Below the pieces are notes generated by a model, which saw only the letters and a program-made list of their open reading frames with translations, had not been told where the DNA came from and ran no database searches. Below are positions 24,641 through 37,265 of a DNA stretch of 64,000 nucleotides, piece after piece (positions within the stretch are counted from its first letter, which is position 1; each line of letters begins with the position of its first letter). Source of the stretch: Onthophagus taurus. Its lineage: Eukaryota > Arthropoda > Insecta > Coleoptera > Scarabaeidae. The stretch covers positions 13,764,001 through 13,828,000 of the forward strand of contig NC_091967.1 in the NCBI RefSeq assembly GCF_036711975.1, given 5' to 3'. The translations under genes were made by a program, and so were the position numbers.

Positions 24641-26263
24641 CACTGTGTATATTAAGTAAATAATATAAGTTAGGTTGAAATTCTTTCAGAAAAATGCTTG
24701 GACACAAAGAATTGAAATTCTTATATGATGATAGAGTATGAACTCAACGTGAAGTGTAGTTCTCACATGGAATTTTGTAACATGCTTAGTAATGCTAGGT
24801 CTGCTGGACTTATAACCAATAATTTTAGTTTTTAACGTTACTTGTCGAAGTTGTCCCATTATTTGCTAGTTTATATTTCTCCAAAGACTCTTATAAGCTT
24901 CAAGGTAAATTATTCATAATAGCATACTCGCAAGTTGAGTTGTTGCTAAAGCCAAGGGGCTTTATCTGTTCTACTTCTTTGAGATATGGTTGCTTTTCCA
25001 TCAAAACGAATACATCTGAGGAGAAATCTAAACCTTGTTTTAGACATCACCATACGGAATATTTCTATTCCAAAGTTATTGGTTGATAAAAAATCATCAA
25101 GGCGTCGAAGACCGCCTCGAAATACTCCTGCTAAGTTTCTTTGTAATCTATATCATAGCCGAACTTCTTGATACTATTTGAGTTACAGACCAGTTAGTAG
25201 TGAGCAAAATTGACAGGAAGTTTCGACATACTGGTTCTGTAAAAGATAAGCCAAGGAATAAACGCCCTAAAATCAACGAGGACATAAAACTAAATGTTTT
25301 ACTAGCTATAGAAGAAATACATATAGCCAATAACTATGATACCCTCTTTCATCAGTATGTAAGGTTTTACGACTGAAAAATTAATCCTTATAAAATACAA
25401 CTGGTATGTGAATTAAATGAAGACACTCAAATCTTAATGGATTCCTAGTCATGTTGAAAACATTTTGTTATCAGATGAATCAACCTATACATTAACCGGG
25501 CAAGTTAATAGACAAAACTGTCTTTGTTGGGCAAAAAAAATCCCAGAGGCATGAAAGAACAACACGCTCAATGTCCTCAAAAAATTTATATTTGGGCAGG
25601 AATTATCAACAATCGGGTCTTACTTTTTTGAAGAGACACGAAATCTTTCAAGAATGTCTAATCCCGAATTTAAGAAATTCATTTTCCAGTGGTGAACCCG
25701 ACGAAATTTTATAGCTCATGCAAGATGATGCAAAACCACACTATGCAGTTCTGGTCTATCTTGATAAAATAGCACATCCCAACTTATGGATTTGAAGGTG
25801 TGGATCAATTGAATATCAACCAAGGACCGCGGTCTTTTGGATTATTTTTGTATGGAGTTTTTACAAAAATGTTGTATACAAAACTAAACTTGAATCGTTT
25901 GACCACTTAAAAGCTAGAATTACAAGAGAATGTGCTAACATTAGTCAAGAAATAATTATTAGGGTCCAGCATGAATTTATGGAGTATTATCAGCCATAAG
26001 AAGAGTTTCAGTTTCAGAACTTAATTATGTAGATAATTATTATTCCTTATTAATTACAATATTAAGATAACACCATGTTATCTTTTACCTGAAATAAAAT
26101 AGTAGTAATATTTTTTAACAGAGATTCACAATTTCATATCTCAATTTTGGGAAAATCTGTACATTTCAATTTTATCTCAATAAATGCGCGTTAAATAAAA
26201 TAACATAGATGTCCAAGCATTTTTCTGAAAGAAAATTTTATTTCTTACATTATGTACACAGTG
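24641..26263 (+). mobile_element. full-length but decayed Tc1/mariner-superfamily element
   Basis: 1623 bp flanked by TA. Both termini read CACTGTGTA inward, and a longer imperfect inverted repeat includes TTTCAGAAAAATGCTTGGAC on both sides. The plus strand encodes transposase pieces in shifting frames: basic linker RRRRPPRNTPAKFLCNL, DDE part LLSDESTYTLTGQVNRQN, and C-terminal part YKTKLESFDHLKARITREC. Several stops and frame changes interrupt it. It is the same broad type as the fossil at 4749-5640, but better preserved at its ends. Confidence 0.8.
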
Positions 26264-26810
26264 TATATTGTGGTTAGAAAATAATGAAAATATTCTAAAA
26301 GGGAAAAAAATATTTATTAACTTATCAAAAATCTACATGGAGTGGCCTTTTTTGTTGATTATATTAGATGTTTAAAATTATGTTAAAAAAAACTTTCTCA
26401 ACTAATATGCCTAAAAACAATACTGTTTTGGAAAGCATAAAGGGATTTAATGAATTATCTTAATCTCCTCAATAAGAACATATTTTATTGTGAAACGCTG
26501 CTGAGACTTTTGATTTTAAACACAAATAAGATGTATAATCAATAATAAAATAATTCATATTTTGTAAAGAAACAAAAGAAAAGGCTAATAAAGGCTTGCA
26601 AAAGGAATTGTATTGTTATTAATTTTATAATATCTTTTTAACAAAAAAATTGTAATATATGTTAACAATGCATAGTTAAAAAGGTGTAAATAAAGTAGAA
26701 TGAAAGTAGTCTAGATTCAAATATGTGAATAAAATTGTATGTCTGGACATATCGAAATAAAAATAAAAATCTTTCCTGATTATAATTAAAAGAATTTATT
26801 TTTTAAGGAT
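26264..26810. other. intergenic, no gene seen
   Basis: AT-rich spacer between the transposon and the 3' end of EEF1AKMT1. Nothing supportable. Confidence 0.5.
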
Positions 26811-27617
26811 TTATAAAAAGTCATCAATATTATAATTACTGTAGCAATGAAATTTATTCCCTAAATTGTTTTTGTGTTGGGGTTCAAAGGAGGTTTTCGT
26901 CAATTTTAATAGCTTATTTGCTAAATCTTCCATTATAGCACCTAAAAATTAATGAATTGTATTAATTATTCATTTAAAAAAATAAAATTTTATTCAGATT
27001 TCGTCTTATTATTATTTTCCTTACCAGTGCATAAAATGTACTTTTCTTTTCCAATATATTTCATAGTTGAAACAGTTTTCATAAGACATTCTTCAGAAAG
27101 AAATGGGGGATCAGCAATAACCAAATCGTAATAACCTTTATATTCATTAGGAATTTTTAAGGGATTATTATAATCATAATAAATAAAATCATCACCGCAA
27201 TAAGAAAATCTTTTATCATATTCATACAAATGTACTATAAAAGATAATTTAATTCATTTTACTTTAAAAAATTCTTTAGAAACCTACCTGAACAGTTATT
27301 TAATTCATCTTTAAACGTTTTATACAACGTAGGACACGAAATCAATGCAATTTTATCTCCACTTTGAACACTTTTCTTAGCTATCTTACATAAAGTATTA
27401 ACTGTAGAATCGTTATACCAAAATTGACTTAATTGCTGAAAAAATATTTTATAAAATGTGAATTCAAATGTGTTTTTGTATTTACCCAATTTTCATCTGG
27501 AGTGTTATCGGATAATATTGTTTGTAAATGTTGCTTTTGGTCTTGTTCTCTATAAAATTCTTGTAAAGCTGCAAAAGTTTCAGCTGAAAGTTGAGGAGGA
27601 TCATCATCGTTTTCCAT
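26811..27617 (-). CDS. Eef1akmt1: EEF1A lysine methyltransferase 1
   Basis: Cytosolic SAM-dependent protein methyltransferase (formerly N6AMT2) that modifies elongation factor eEF1A, at Lys79 in human. Exons 27617-27486, 27435-27288, 27234-27025 and 26941-26811 give 621 nt, 206 residues, close to the human length. Landmarks are PQLSAETFAALQEFY near the N-terminus, ENW-QLSQFWY across the first splice, VHLYEYDKRF, DFIYYDYNNPL, the catalytic-pocket motif DPPF (residues 135-138) in VIADPPFLSEECL, and LCTGAIMEDLA. The start Met is the first in exon 1. A GGTGGCGCTAGTG motif lies about 100 bp upstream. Confidence 0.93.
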
Positions 27618-28628
27618 CTTTCACAAGAATATCTTAATTTATTGTTAGATTGATTCCATACAGTCATAGATAATGTATAGATGTGACATTAGCGTTGAAT
27701 TTTTGTCGCTCAGCACTAGCGCCACCAAATGCTTGATTCCATACTAATATCAAATACCGCCAATTTCAAATGTGACATATTTTTATTCTAAAAAAACTTT
27801 TCAGATAATTTTTTGATTTTGGGGCAATTAAGAAGTGTATGTTGTATACTTAAAAATTTTATTTAAATATTGAATGTTGTAAAACAAAAGTACAGTTTTG
27901 AACAGTAAAAAACTTAAAACTTATTGTTAGACAATAAATCAATCTTAGATAATAAAGAAAAAGTTTTCTAGTTATAAAGTTTTAAACAGAAATAATAATA
28001 AATAAAATAATTGAAATTTACAATTACAATAGTTGGAAATGTTAACAATATCAGAAAAATTCACATTAATTCAAATATGTGCACTGTAATTTGGAATAGA
28101 CACTTTATGTTCTATTTTGCATTATAATTTATGTTGAATAAAGACGTTTATTATTAGTATTAACAGTATTCAATACTCTTATTTAATTTTTTTGTTATTT
28201 TTCCTAATTGGTTCCAATTTGAAACCTTTATCACATTCTGACTATCGGTTCATCCTAAAACGTTCATAAAATAAAAATTTAATGTATAAGTACAATTGTT
28301 ACAACAGTCATATTAAAATTTTAACATTGATTTGATGTTATACAAAGGTTAATTGCTGTATATATAAAGATCCAACAAAACTGCTTACAATATGTTACTA
28401 TGGTATTTTAACTAAGACAGAAATAAAATAAATAAAAAGTTATAAGTATAATAAGTATTATAATTATGGTATATTATTATATTATAACATTTATTTAATT
28501 ATATATAATATATAACATGCTTGTATAAGCCTGTAGGTACAGACCTATGTATAATGTTTATAATATATAAAATATATACATAAACTCATAATCTCTTATC
28601 ATACCATCGGCAAAACTAGAACATACTA
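27618..28628. other. intergenic, AT-rich
   Basis: Includes the promoter of EEF1AKMT1 and the 3' flank of the small ORF downstream. About 28440-28600 is a TA-rich low-complexity run (TATATAATATATAACATG). No gene. Confidence 0.5.
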
Positions 28629-29052
28629 TTATTCCTTATTACTATTCCATCCAACATGTTCCTTAGAGAAATGCTTTCCACCATGAACATTTCTGTAAAT
28701 TCTCATGTCTTCATATTGCCACAATTCTTCCCATCCACTTAGTTCAATTGACCTTTGAAATATTTGTGGATAGTTTTGGGTTTGGAAATCGGTAAAAAGT
28801 TCCACACCGTTCTCTGCATTCATCCGTAGCGTAATTCCTTCCACTAATTTTCTATTAAAAAAGATGTACCTACATATTTGTCATTTTTAAATTACATTTA
28901 TAAAAAAAGAAAACTCTTAAATTAAATGTACTTACCATAGGTAAAACTTCGGAAAATAACATCCTTAATAAAATACATAGTAACAAATTACTTAAAAAAC
29001 ACCGAAAACTTACAAAATTCTTAAACATCAACTTACACCAACAAACTGTCAT
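28629..29052 (-). CDS. small two- or three-exon gene, unrecognised
   Basis: The downstream part encodes about 70 residues ending in SGWEELWQYEDMRIYRNVHG and SKEHVGWNSNKE. It has balanced composition, unlike its AT-rich surroundings, which suggests real coding sequence. An acceptor (TTTTTTAATAG) precedes it at about 28855. Upstream, an ATG near 29052 opens a short Leu/Cys-rich stretch (FLSNLLLCILLRMLF) with a GTAAGT donor, but the phases do not join, so the 5' exon structure is unresolved. One alternative (short first exon ending near 29038) reads MTVCW then YIFFNRKLVEGI. I do not recognise the family; a small mitochondrial or membrane protein is possible. Confidence 0.4.
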
Positions 29053-29061
29053 TGTCAACAA

Positions 29062-30627
29062 AACAAAGCTTTCCTAAGTCGCCCCTGAAGTTGGTAACGA
29101 TATAATGAACACTAGCGCCATCAATGCGTCGGTTCTATACTAACAATAACATTCGTGACTATGTTCACAATGGTTAACCTAGCTCCTATTAAGTGCCAGG
29201 GGTATGCATACAGTATTAAAAGCAATTAAAAGTTAGGTTATGTGGAGTGTCAAAAAGATAGGTTATGTTTTGATGTTTCATCAAAAAGAATTTTGGAGAA
29301 ACTTAGTTTGTACATAAAATAATAATTCAATATTTAATAATTAAAAATAACAAAAATGTGTTTTCATTAAGAATGAATTAGATACGTGGAACAGCTTTAT
29401 AACCTATTTGTCAAGTTTGAATTTTTGATGATTTTAAGTAACATTAACGAAATATGTACGTGTCTTTAATTATTTGAGCTTTTTATGAAAACGACAAAGT
29501 TTTTTAAAAAGTAATAAGAGTAAAAAATTTTAAAATTAAGTTCCACATGAAATGTATTAAATCCGCCAAAAGGTTAGAAAAATCTGTCAAAATTTAGAGG
29601 ACCATCATCTTAATCAACCCTTTGAAATGCTTTAATAGGTCTCAACTTGCTACCAATTAATACCCTTGGCACACTCATAACGTATACCAAATTTGGTACT
29701 TCTAGCTTAATGTATTACGAAGATATTGAATGTTTTAAAAATTTAAGACCCAACTTTGAGGGCCTATAACTCCTCAGCAACTTAGTATAGAGATAAGTTG
29801 CGTTAAATTATCTTATTTTCTTGTTTTCTACATGTCCCTGCTCTGTGTCGGTTCTTTTGTGAATCACCCTGTACAAATAGTTTATTTTTAAAATACACCA
29901 CTTCACACAATTCTAAAGCATGTGCAAATTATTAAGTTTAGTATCAAGAAGTACAATAGCAGGAAGCGGAAAGCAATCTATATAAAATTCAACTCATGCG
30001 AGAATTAAAGTCGAATGATGTTTATGTTGACTGGATTTTTTCAAATCGAGAACTTCCAATACACCTCATTATATAAATTGTCCACTGAGTATCTAAACAT
30101 CGGTATGACTATTGAACTAGCAGTGTCATAAATCCACATTTCCTTGAAAATGAAACGGCAATTGGGAATGAGTCTTGTTGGGTTGGGTTGGGATTCGAAA
30201 TTCGATGGTTGAAGCACCAAAATCATAAATGCCAAAATTTATTGACAACAATATTGATCGTATGTATAAGGTAATGAAGTATTGAGACTGGTTAGCACGA
30301 AGATGTGTGATTGTGCCTCTTTACACAAATACACGTAAAAAAGAACAGTATAGGATAAAATCACAAAAATAGATTTTATCAAATAACTTTAATGTATTAT
30401 TAATAAGTTGAAACATATGACTCATTTTCTGATAATTTCAGGAAAATCATGAAAACGGCATTGTTGACACAAACCGTAATTCACCCCAATTCTCAAAATA
30501 GGTAGGATAATTTATCTATTATTATGTCATCAAGATACATACCTGTAATTTTCTATAATGTTAGTAAATTGAAATAATTTCCAACAGTTTACCATTCACC
30601 TTTGTAAAATCAAACCAACCTAACCAA
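29062..30627. other. intergenic, no gene seen
   Basis: AT-rich. At about 29855-29880 a GAATCACCCTGTAC string resembles a mariner-type terminus, unpaired. A short TTGGG triplet repeat lies at about 30176-30192. ORFs here have no recognisable content. Confidence 0.45.
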
Positions 30628-32802
30628 ATGACTTTGTGTTTTTGCAAAACCCTAAACTTAACTTTATACTTATTTAGATTAACCGGTTTATTTCCGATAA
30701 AATGGTACCACATAAAAAGCGAGTGTCACTTTAAAATTTCGAGAATATGGGGTTTTTACAGTTATTTTTTAGCTGTATTGATGATTATTTCGTTTTTAAT
30801 GTTTACGAATGTTTTATTACTATTCCAAATTGCTTCGACACAATCTTTATCAGAAATTCTAACGGTTTTTGAGGATACAGTTTATATGGTCTATATTACA
30901 ATAATTATTTTTTCGACAGTTTTTCAATCAAAAGCATACGCTGATGTTATGAATACGTTGATTGAGTTACAAAGAACTGGTTTAATGTGTAACGGAGCTT
31001 TAAAAACTATAAAAACAATGAATTCAATAAGTTTCTTTCTTGTTTTATTTGTAATATTTGGAAAGTTTACTTTTTTGTTTTATTTCCAAAATCAGTTTGA
31101 AAATACATTAATGGATAAGAAATTTTTTCTTGCAAGAATGATTCAATTATATACTTACGTCGCTTACGCGTCTTTTGTTATAATCGTTGTTGTACTTACC
31201 ACGATTTTTGGTTGTTTTCAAGAAATTTTTAAAACTACATTAAAACGACATAATATTCATTACTTTGGTATGGCTGAAATCAAGTGGGAGACAATCGATC
31301 TTTTATGGAAAACTTGCAATCAAAAATATCATAATAAAATTAGAATTAAAGGAACATTGGAGGAAAAATTTGAATATTTAATGATTCTTCATGAACGTAT
31401 TTGCCATATTACCACCAGAATGAATCGAGTTTTAGATCTGGCGTTGTTCGTGCATATGATTGTTGAAATTGTTATGATTGTTGTTCATAGCTATTTGGGT
31501 ATTAAATGTTTTGTTGGTGATTCTTGTGATATTGGAGTGGAATTGATTACAAGTCTGTTATCTATTTTTCATATTGGAAGTCTTTTAATGTTTTTAATGT
31601 ATTGTCAAAGATTTTATAATAAGGTAATTTTAATTTATTAAATAATTTTTTTGATTCTTTTAATTGTAATTTTAGGTGTACTTTTTGAAACATTACTTAT
31701 TAGAATACTCGACAAAAATTAAGCGTTCCTCTATTCAATTACATATTAGAATATTTTTAACAAAATTTAATGTATTTCAAGATCTTACAGTTTTTGGGAT
31801 GTTTCATATCAATCTTAGTATTGCTCCTCCTGTAAGAATTTTATTTATACAGTAAAACCTCGATAGATCGGACTACGGACATAACGGATATAATATTTGT
31901 TGCCATTTGGAACATGTAAAACTACGAAATCAGCTAATTTTCATATTTTCGTATTTTTCTCGATTTTTATGCATGTGACAGAAAAAGTGTAAGAGAGCAA
32001 TATTGTTAAGAATAAAATTTGCAACAAGTTTTATTTCAAAAGATTTTTTGCAAAATGCTCCGTTTCCCGAGTATTACCATGAACAACTTGAAAATGCAAC
32101 AAATTCATCCAATTTTCATATTTTCGTATTTTTCTTGATATTGCCACATCTAAGAGCAAAAGTGCAAGAGAGCAATATTGTTGAAAATAACATTTTCTAT
32201 AACTATTGTTCCAAAAGTTTTTTTGTTATATACTCCGTTTCCCAAGTGTTACCATTAAATTGAAAAAATGCAACAAATTCATCCATCTTTCATACTTTCG
32301 TATTTTTCTTGATATTGCCATATCTAAGAACTAAAGAGAAGAAGAGCAATATTGTTAAGAACAAAATTTTCTATAACTATTGTTCCAAAAGTTTTTTTGT
32401 AATACACTCCGTTTCCAGAGCATTACCATTAACAACTTGAAAATCCAGCAAATTTATCCAATTTTCATATTTTCCTATTTTTCTCAACATTAACGCATCT
32501 GAGAGAAAAAGAGAAGAAAAGCAATATTGTTCAGAATAAAATTTTCTACAACTATCGTCCAAAAAACTTTTTTGCAATATGCTCCGATTTCCCACTATTA
32601 CCATTAACAACTCGCAAAAAACAACGAATTCATCAAATTTTCACACTTTCGTATTTTTCTCGATATTTACGCATCCCTTCCCCGTATTAGTCCGTTATAT
32701 CGAGATTTTACCGATTTATTTTAATCATGTTTTTTTTAGATCTTAGCAAATATTTTAACATACGTTTTGGTTGCTTTGCAGTTGGATATAAAGCGAAAAT
32801 AG
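30628..32802 (+). CDS. insect gustatory receptor (7tm_7 family)
   Basis: Ligand-gated chemoreceptor channel of the insect Gr family, inverted seven-helix topology. Exons 30628-31623, 31676-31831 and 32740-32802 join at phase 0 for 1215 nt, 404 residues, a normal Gr length. Hydrophobic spans fall at about residues 43-70, 84-105, 130-160, 180-205, 270-295 and 305-330, with a last helix split over the final exons. The C-terminal exon carries the family signature TYxxxxxQ (TYVLVALQ). The 3' position of these phase-0 introns is characteristic of Gr genes. The ligand cannot be inferred. Intron 2 (31832-32739) is filled by a repeat element. The gene ends only 74 bp from the convergent kinesin gene. 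Confidence 0.88.
31850..32712. mobile_element. Tigger/pogo-like non-autonomous element carrying a 175-bp tandem array
   Basis: The left end reads ACAGTAAAACCTCGATAGAT and the right end is its imperfect reverse complement (ATATCGAGATTTTACCG), a terminus type common in insect Tigger/pogo elements. Inside, the word GCAATATTGTT recurs at 31997, 32172, 32346 and 32521, a period of 174-175 bp over about four copies. No transposase is encoded. It occupies nearly the whole second intron of the gustatory receptor. Confidence 0.7.
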
Positions 32803-32876
32803 AATGGGATAATATATATTTGTTATAATTTATAGACAAAATCGCGGAAAAAATAAATTTAATGAGAATTTAAAAT

Positions 32877-35589
32877 TTAAATTTTGATGGTATTATGCCA
32901 TTTTTTGTTTCTCACCTCCCTCAATTTCATTTTAACTTTTTCTTGTTGCATAATACTCTTTAACGTTTCATATTTGACTAAATTATTGTAACATTCTGAT
33001 AAATCTTTTGATATCAAATCATCAGGCAATTCGTCGGGCACCTCCCCACTTTGTTCCACTTCATCTTGAGCCTAAAAAAATTATATTATACAAAATATTA
33101 ATTATTAAAAAAATGTTGTTTCATTTCCGTACTTCGGATTTTTCTTTAAGATTTGGAAGCAATGTACTGTAATGTTCAGCACAAAACAACTCATATTGGT
33201 CGTTAATGGATTTACGCGTTTCCCGGCAAATCTCCAATTCCAATCTTAATTGAGTTTGAAGCAATAACAAATTTTCTTGTTGCTGCACAATCTCATCTTC
33301 CATTAGCTTAAGCGTGTTTTTACATTCAGTCTCTGCATCGGAAATCTTCATGTTTCCATCGTCATCGTATGTAATAACTCCAGCTATTTCTCGCCCCATT
33401 TGTGCCAAACGTAATGCTTCTTCTTTCGTTTCTAAATTTTCTCTCATTTCCTGTAGAGCTCGAATTTCGGTTAAATACTTAACGTTAATGTCTTTTGTAA
33501 CAGTTTCGTTTTCATTTAATTGTTCCATTAGTTGTTGGTAACCGTATTTTTCGTCAAGTGTAAACTCATTCCAAGCTTCATCATAACTTGGTACATCACT
33601 TGGCATTGAATCTTCCATGGTTTCCGACATTGCATCTTTCATTTCCGTACTCATACTAGATCGTTTTTTAATTCCTTTACGAATGGTTTTTGAACCTTGT
33701 CGTGATGACTGATCTTTTGTAGACAAAGATGCTAAAAATTACTAATTTTAATAGCTAAAATAATTTGATTATTAATAGAATCAAAACGTACGAGATTTTC
33801 GTGATGTTTTATCTTTTGATTTCCTTCTTTCTTTCGAATCTTTAGACCCTTTCACAGACACCGATCGTTTACTAGCTTTCGAAGATTGACTACGAACACT
33901 ATCTTTTGATTTCATTGTTGGTATCCTGCCAGAAGACTGCAAAATTATAGCTTATTATAAAATATGTACAATAATTATTTAAAGCACTGTTCTAAAAGAT
34001 TGCGCGGCTCTCTCCATCGCCATTTGATATGCCCCGTCAATTTCCTCTTGCTTTTTCGCTTCCAAGTCTATAAAGCGATCTTTAAAAATTTGAAGAATGG
34101 TACTGATGTCGCTAAAACTAACCACCACCAATTCGCTTATCTTATCGGATAAATAATTTTCGGCTAATTCTTGTAAATGCTTGATTCGATCGCGAGTTAA
34201 GTTTTTATCCAAAGTGTTATTTAAAATCATCGATTGAACTTCTAGTTCTTGACGCATCGTGTTTACAGTTTCCTAAAATTATTAATTTTGGAGAAAATTT
34301 TTTTTTTTTTTTTTAATTTAAACCTGTAGATGATTAATTTTTCCCTCGTCAGTTTCTTTTGCGTTGTGTTCGGCTCTTTTACCTTTTACTCCTCGTATAA
34401 TGTTACTTAATCGTAACATGGAAAGGGTCATTGTCAAATCGTTTCTTCCGGTTCGAATATGGCCAATTAACCTATATATTCAAAACGAGTATGATGCGGA
34501 TTAGGTTTAAGTAATTTTATGAGTACCTCATTTGACTGGATTGACTCAAAGCTTTTCCAAGATATTGTATAAGAATGTTTAATTTTTGTTTTACTAAGAT
34601 ATTTTCCGTGATATTTGTAATGAGGGCGAGAACGAATTGTTCGATTTGCGTTTTTGTAACATTTGCCATACCTATTTCAATAACATTCTTATAAAAACAA
34701 CTTTGGTTGCCCACTGTGTCGACTCCAGCTAAATCCACAAAATGTAGCTAGAAACATTTTTATCAGAAAAAATTTTTGCAACTACATCTTTGTTACTTTT
34801 GACACAACTTCTAAAAGTTTTGCTTCATCAGTTAATCTACACGTTGCTGTAATCGTTAAAACACTATGGGATGAATGTGAGTCATAAAGAGATTTTTGAA
34901 CGTTTGACTTTCTCCCTTCTCCTAAACAACACAAAATTAATCAACCCGATACGCTAAAAATAATTGTTTACCTTTAAATATTTCGAGGAATACACTCTCC
35001 ATATCGTTAATAGGTTTTTTTGATATATGGTGCATAGATTGTGTATGATACACAGCAAGGTTTTCGTCCAACAAATCATAAATATGCGTGTTAGTCGCTT
35101 CAACAAATGATAAAGTAAATGAAATTTTCATTTTTGTTTTGTACTCTTCACGCAAAGCCAATAAAAATTCGATAGATCTTGAAATTAACCCTCTGTCTTC
35201 AAATGAATTATTGATTCCACTCATGGTTAAACTTTTTCCTGTTCCTGTAGCACCATAAGCTATAACAGCCGCGTTTGAGCCCTCTAAAAAACTTAAAACT
35301 TGGGTCAATCTCGGAATACAGTTATGATTGAGTACCTGTGCAACACATCTGGCATTATAAGGTTGAATATATCGCGTTGAGAATCGTTATAAAAGACTCC
35401 ATCGGTTTCAAAACACCAATAGTTAGGGATGATGTTATCGTTTCCAGGTAAAAAATCTTGCAAGCATCTAACGTACATGGTTTTTTTGTTGTCGAGGATT
35501 TTTACGTACTCCCATGATGTATCGACTGTTGGAGTACAACGGAAATAAACTTTTGCAGTTTTACATCTGCGGTCACTTCCTTTTCCCAT
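32877..35589 (-). CDS. kinesin-9 family motor (KIF9-like)
   Basis: Microtubule motor of the axoneme-associated kinesin-9 family. Exons 35589-34972, 34921-34797, 34747-34527, 34471-34324, 34272-33988, 33936-33792, 33731-33133 and 33071-32877 give 2336 nt. One extra base in exon 1 near 35345 makes 2337 nt, 778 residues, with all later phases correct. The motor is divergent: the P-loop reads GATGTGKS instead of GQTGAGKT, switch I reads YDSHSSHS instead of NxxSSRSH, and switch II reads DLAGVD instead of DLAGSE. The C-terminal coiled coil (ITYDDDGNMKISDAE, LLLLQTQLRLELEICRETRKSI) parallels human KIF9. A Ser/Lys-rich linker lies between. It may be a weak or non-motile motor. Confidence is high for kinesin, good for the subfamily. 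Confidence 0.82.
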
Positions 35590-35889
35590 TTTCTTTACTT
35601 TACAAAAACCTTACAAATTCATGTATATTTTTTGAGGGTTTATGTCAACTATCACAGTGAAGTTTTTAAAACGTCTATTATGTACATACACTTTGTATCA
35701 TTCTTACAGAGTCATAGTATTTTATATCATTTCGCTTTTCTGTAATTGCTACACTCGCTTAATACTAGGAAAAAAGGATGTATGGCAAAGTTGTTCCAAA
35801 TACTATCGCCTATATCTATATAAAATAAGAGGATTTAGCCAAATATGCACATTCTTTTCTATCAATTTCAAAGTAGCCCGATTTTAAGG

Positions 35890-36400
35890 CAAGTTAACCC
35901 TAAAACAAGCCTATCAAACGTCAAATCAACTCAACCACAAAGTAAGCCAACCTCAGAGCATTCCAATCCACTTCCAATACAACTTAATTCCAAAGTTTTT
36001 ACATGAATGGATATAATTACTTTTTGAATTTGGATGACTATGAAAGTCAAATCCACTTCAACCTCATCTGACCATAAGGCAAGCAAATGCAAACTCAAAA
36101 CATAACGACTCAACCTCAAAGCAACAGGATCAAACGCTAATGACTCTAATTTAATTGCAAAGAAATATAATCTAACCGCAAAAGAAACTCTAAAGCAAGC
36201 TAAACCAATCGTTCTTAACACTAAAGTGACCCAACCCCAAACCAAGCCACGCAGAATTCAAAGCTTGTCAATAATAATGTAGTCTAACTTCAAACCAAAG
36301 TAATCAACCCTTTATATCCATTCAACTTCAAAGTAACTTAACTCCAAATCAAAACAATCACTCTTCACAACAAGCCAATACAATCCATTGCAATACTTGG
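35890..36400. repeat. degenerate C/A-rich minisatellite
   Basis: About 500 bp in which words such as AACCTCAAAGCAA, CAACTTCAAAGTAA and AACCAAGCC recur with irregular 13-20 bp spacing. Strong strand asymmetry (few G). It is probably an old, decayed tandem repeat; ORFs across it are compositional artefacts. Confidence 0.55.
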
Positions 36401-36479
36401 CATGCGATTGGGTTGGGTTGGGTTGTAGAATAGAATGTGTGATGAATTAGAATAAAACATAACTTGCTTTAGACAATCA

Positions 36480-37265
36480 ATTTAAACAGAATGGTGAGGT
36501 TCGCAAAACAATAAACCAGTTCTTTTCGGCGGGAAGAAAAATGTGTTGTACATGATAATGTGTAAAAGATGATTATGAAAGAAGAGGAGACGAGGTTGAG
36601 CAGGGTTATAACATAACACTAGATATCATAGAAAGCACTTTTCCAGGTGTATGGAAAGTGGAAAAATTGATACTTATAGAACATATATAGATGTTTGGAA
36701 AGACACTTTAAAGCACATGGCTCAATGTATTAAGGCTTTACTGTCTAGACAAAAGTAGAAGCTAGAATTAGTAGTGAATGAGTAGAATCATATGAAGAAG
36801 ACTTAATTTTATGGAACGTTCTAAATGCTTAACGGTAGACAGTGCGTTACACATATTGTAGGTATCTGTATTCATATAGATATGAAACTTGGTAATGAAT
36901 TGTGGAATCAAAGAATATATCAATAACATGTAAGAGAAGAAACTGGATACCTGACAGTGAGAGAAATTTACCTCTACAAGGCAAAACTATTAAAAACGTG
37001 ATATTCTATCGATAGCTGCGAGTGTAAATTACAGACAAGGGGATAGCAATAAGGAAATAATTAGTAGAATGAGTCAAGCAATAAATGCAATTGAGTACTA
37101 GAGGAGAGATAAAATGAAGAATGTTGAAGTTGGAATTGACATAAGTACATTAGAGTCAATCGAGGTGAAGAGCGTGGAAGGCCCAAGAGAGCATGGAGAG
37201 AAGGTGTGGCAGAGGCAATGAAATCTAGGAAATTTCCAGATGGGGATTGGCATAACCTCGCTTAA
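36480..37265 (+). mobile_element. possible LINE 3' relic
   Basis: Broken plus-strand reading ends in RPKRAWREGVAEAMKSRKFPDGDW, the kind of tail seen after the reverse transcriptase of insect non-LTR elements (GRPRxxWxxGVxEAM). Upstream frames are interrupted by many stops. Limits are approximate. Confidence 0.45.

Noticed and set aside
35931-36245. 104-residue minus-strand ORF
   Set aside because: Runs across a low-complexity C/A-rich tract, which suppresses stops on that strand; compositional artefact.
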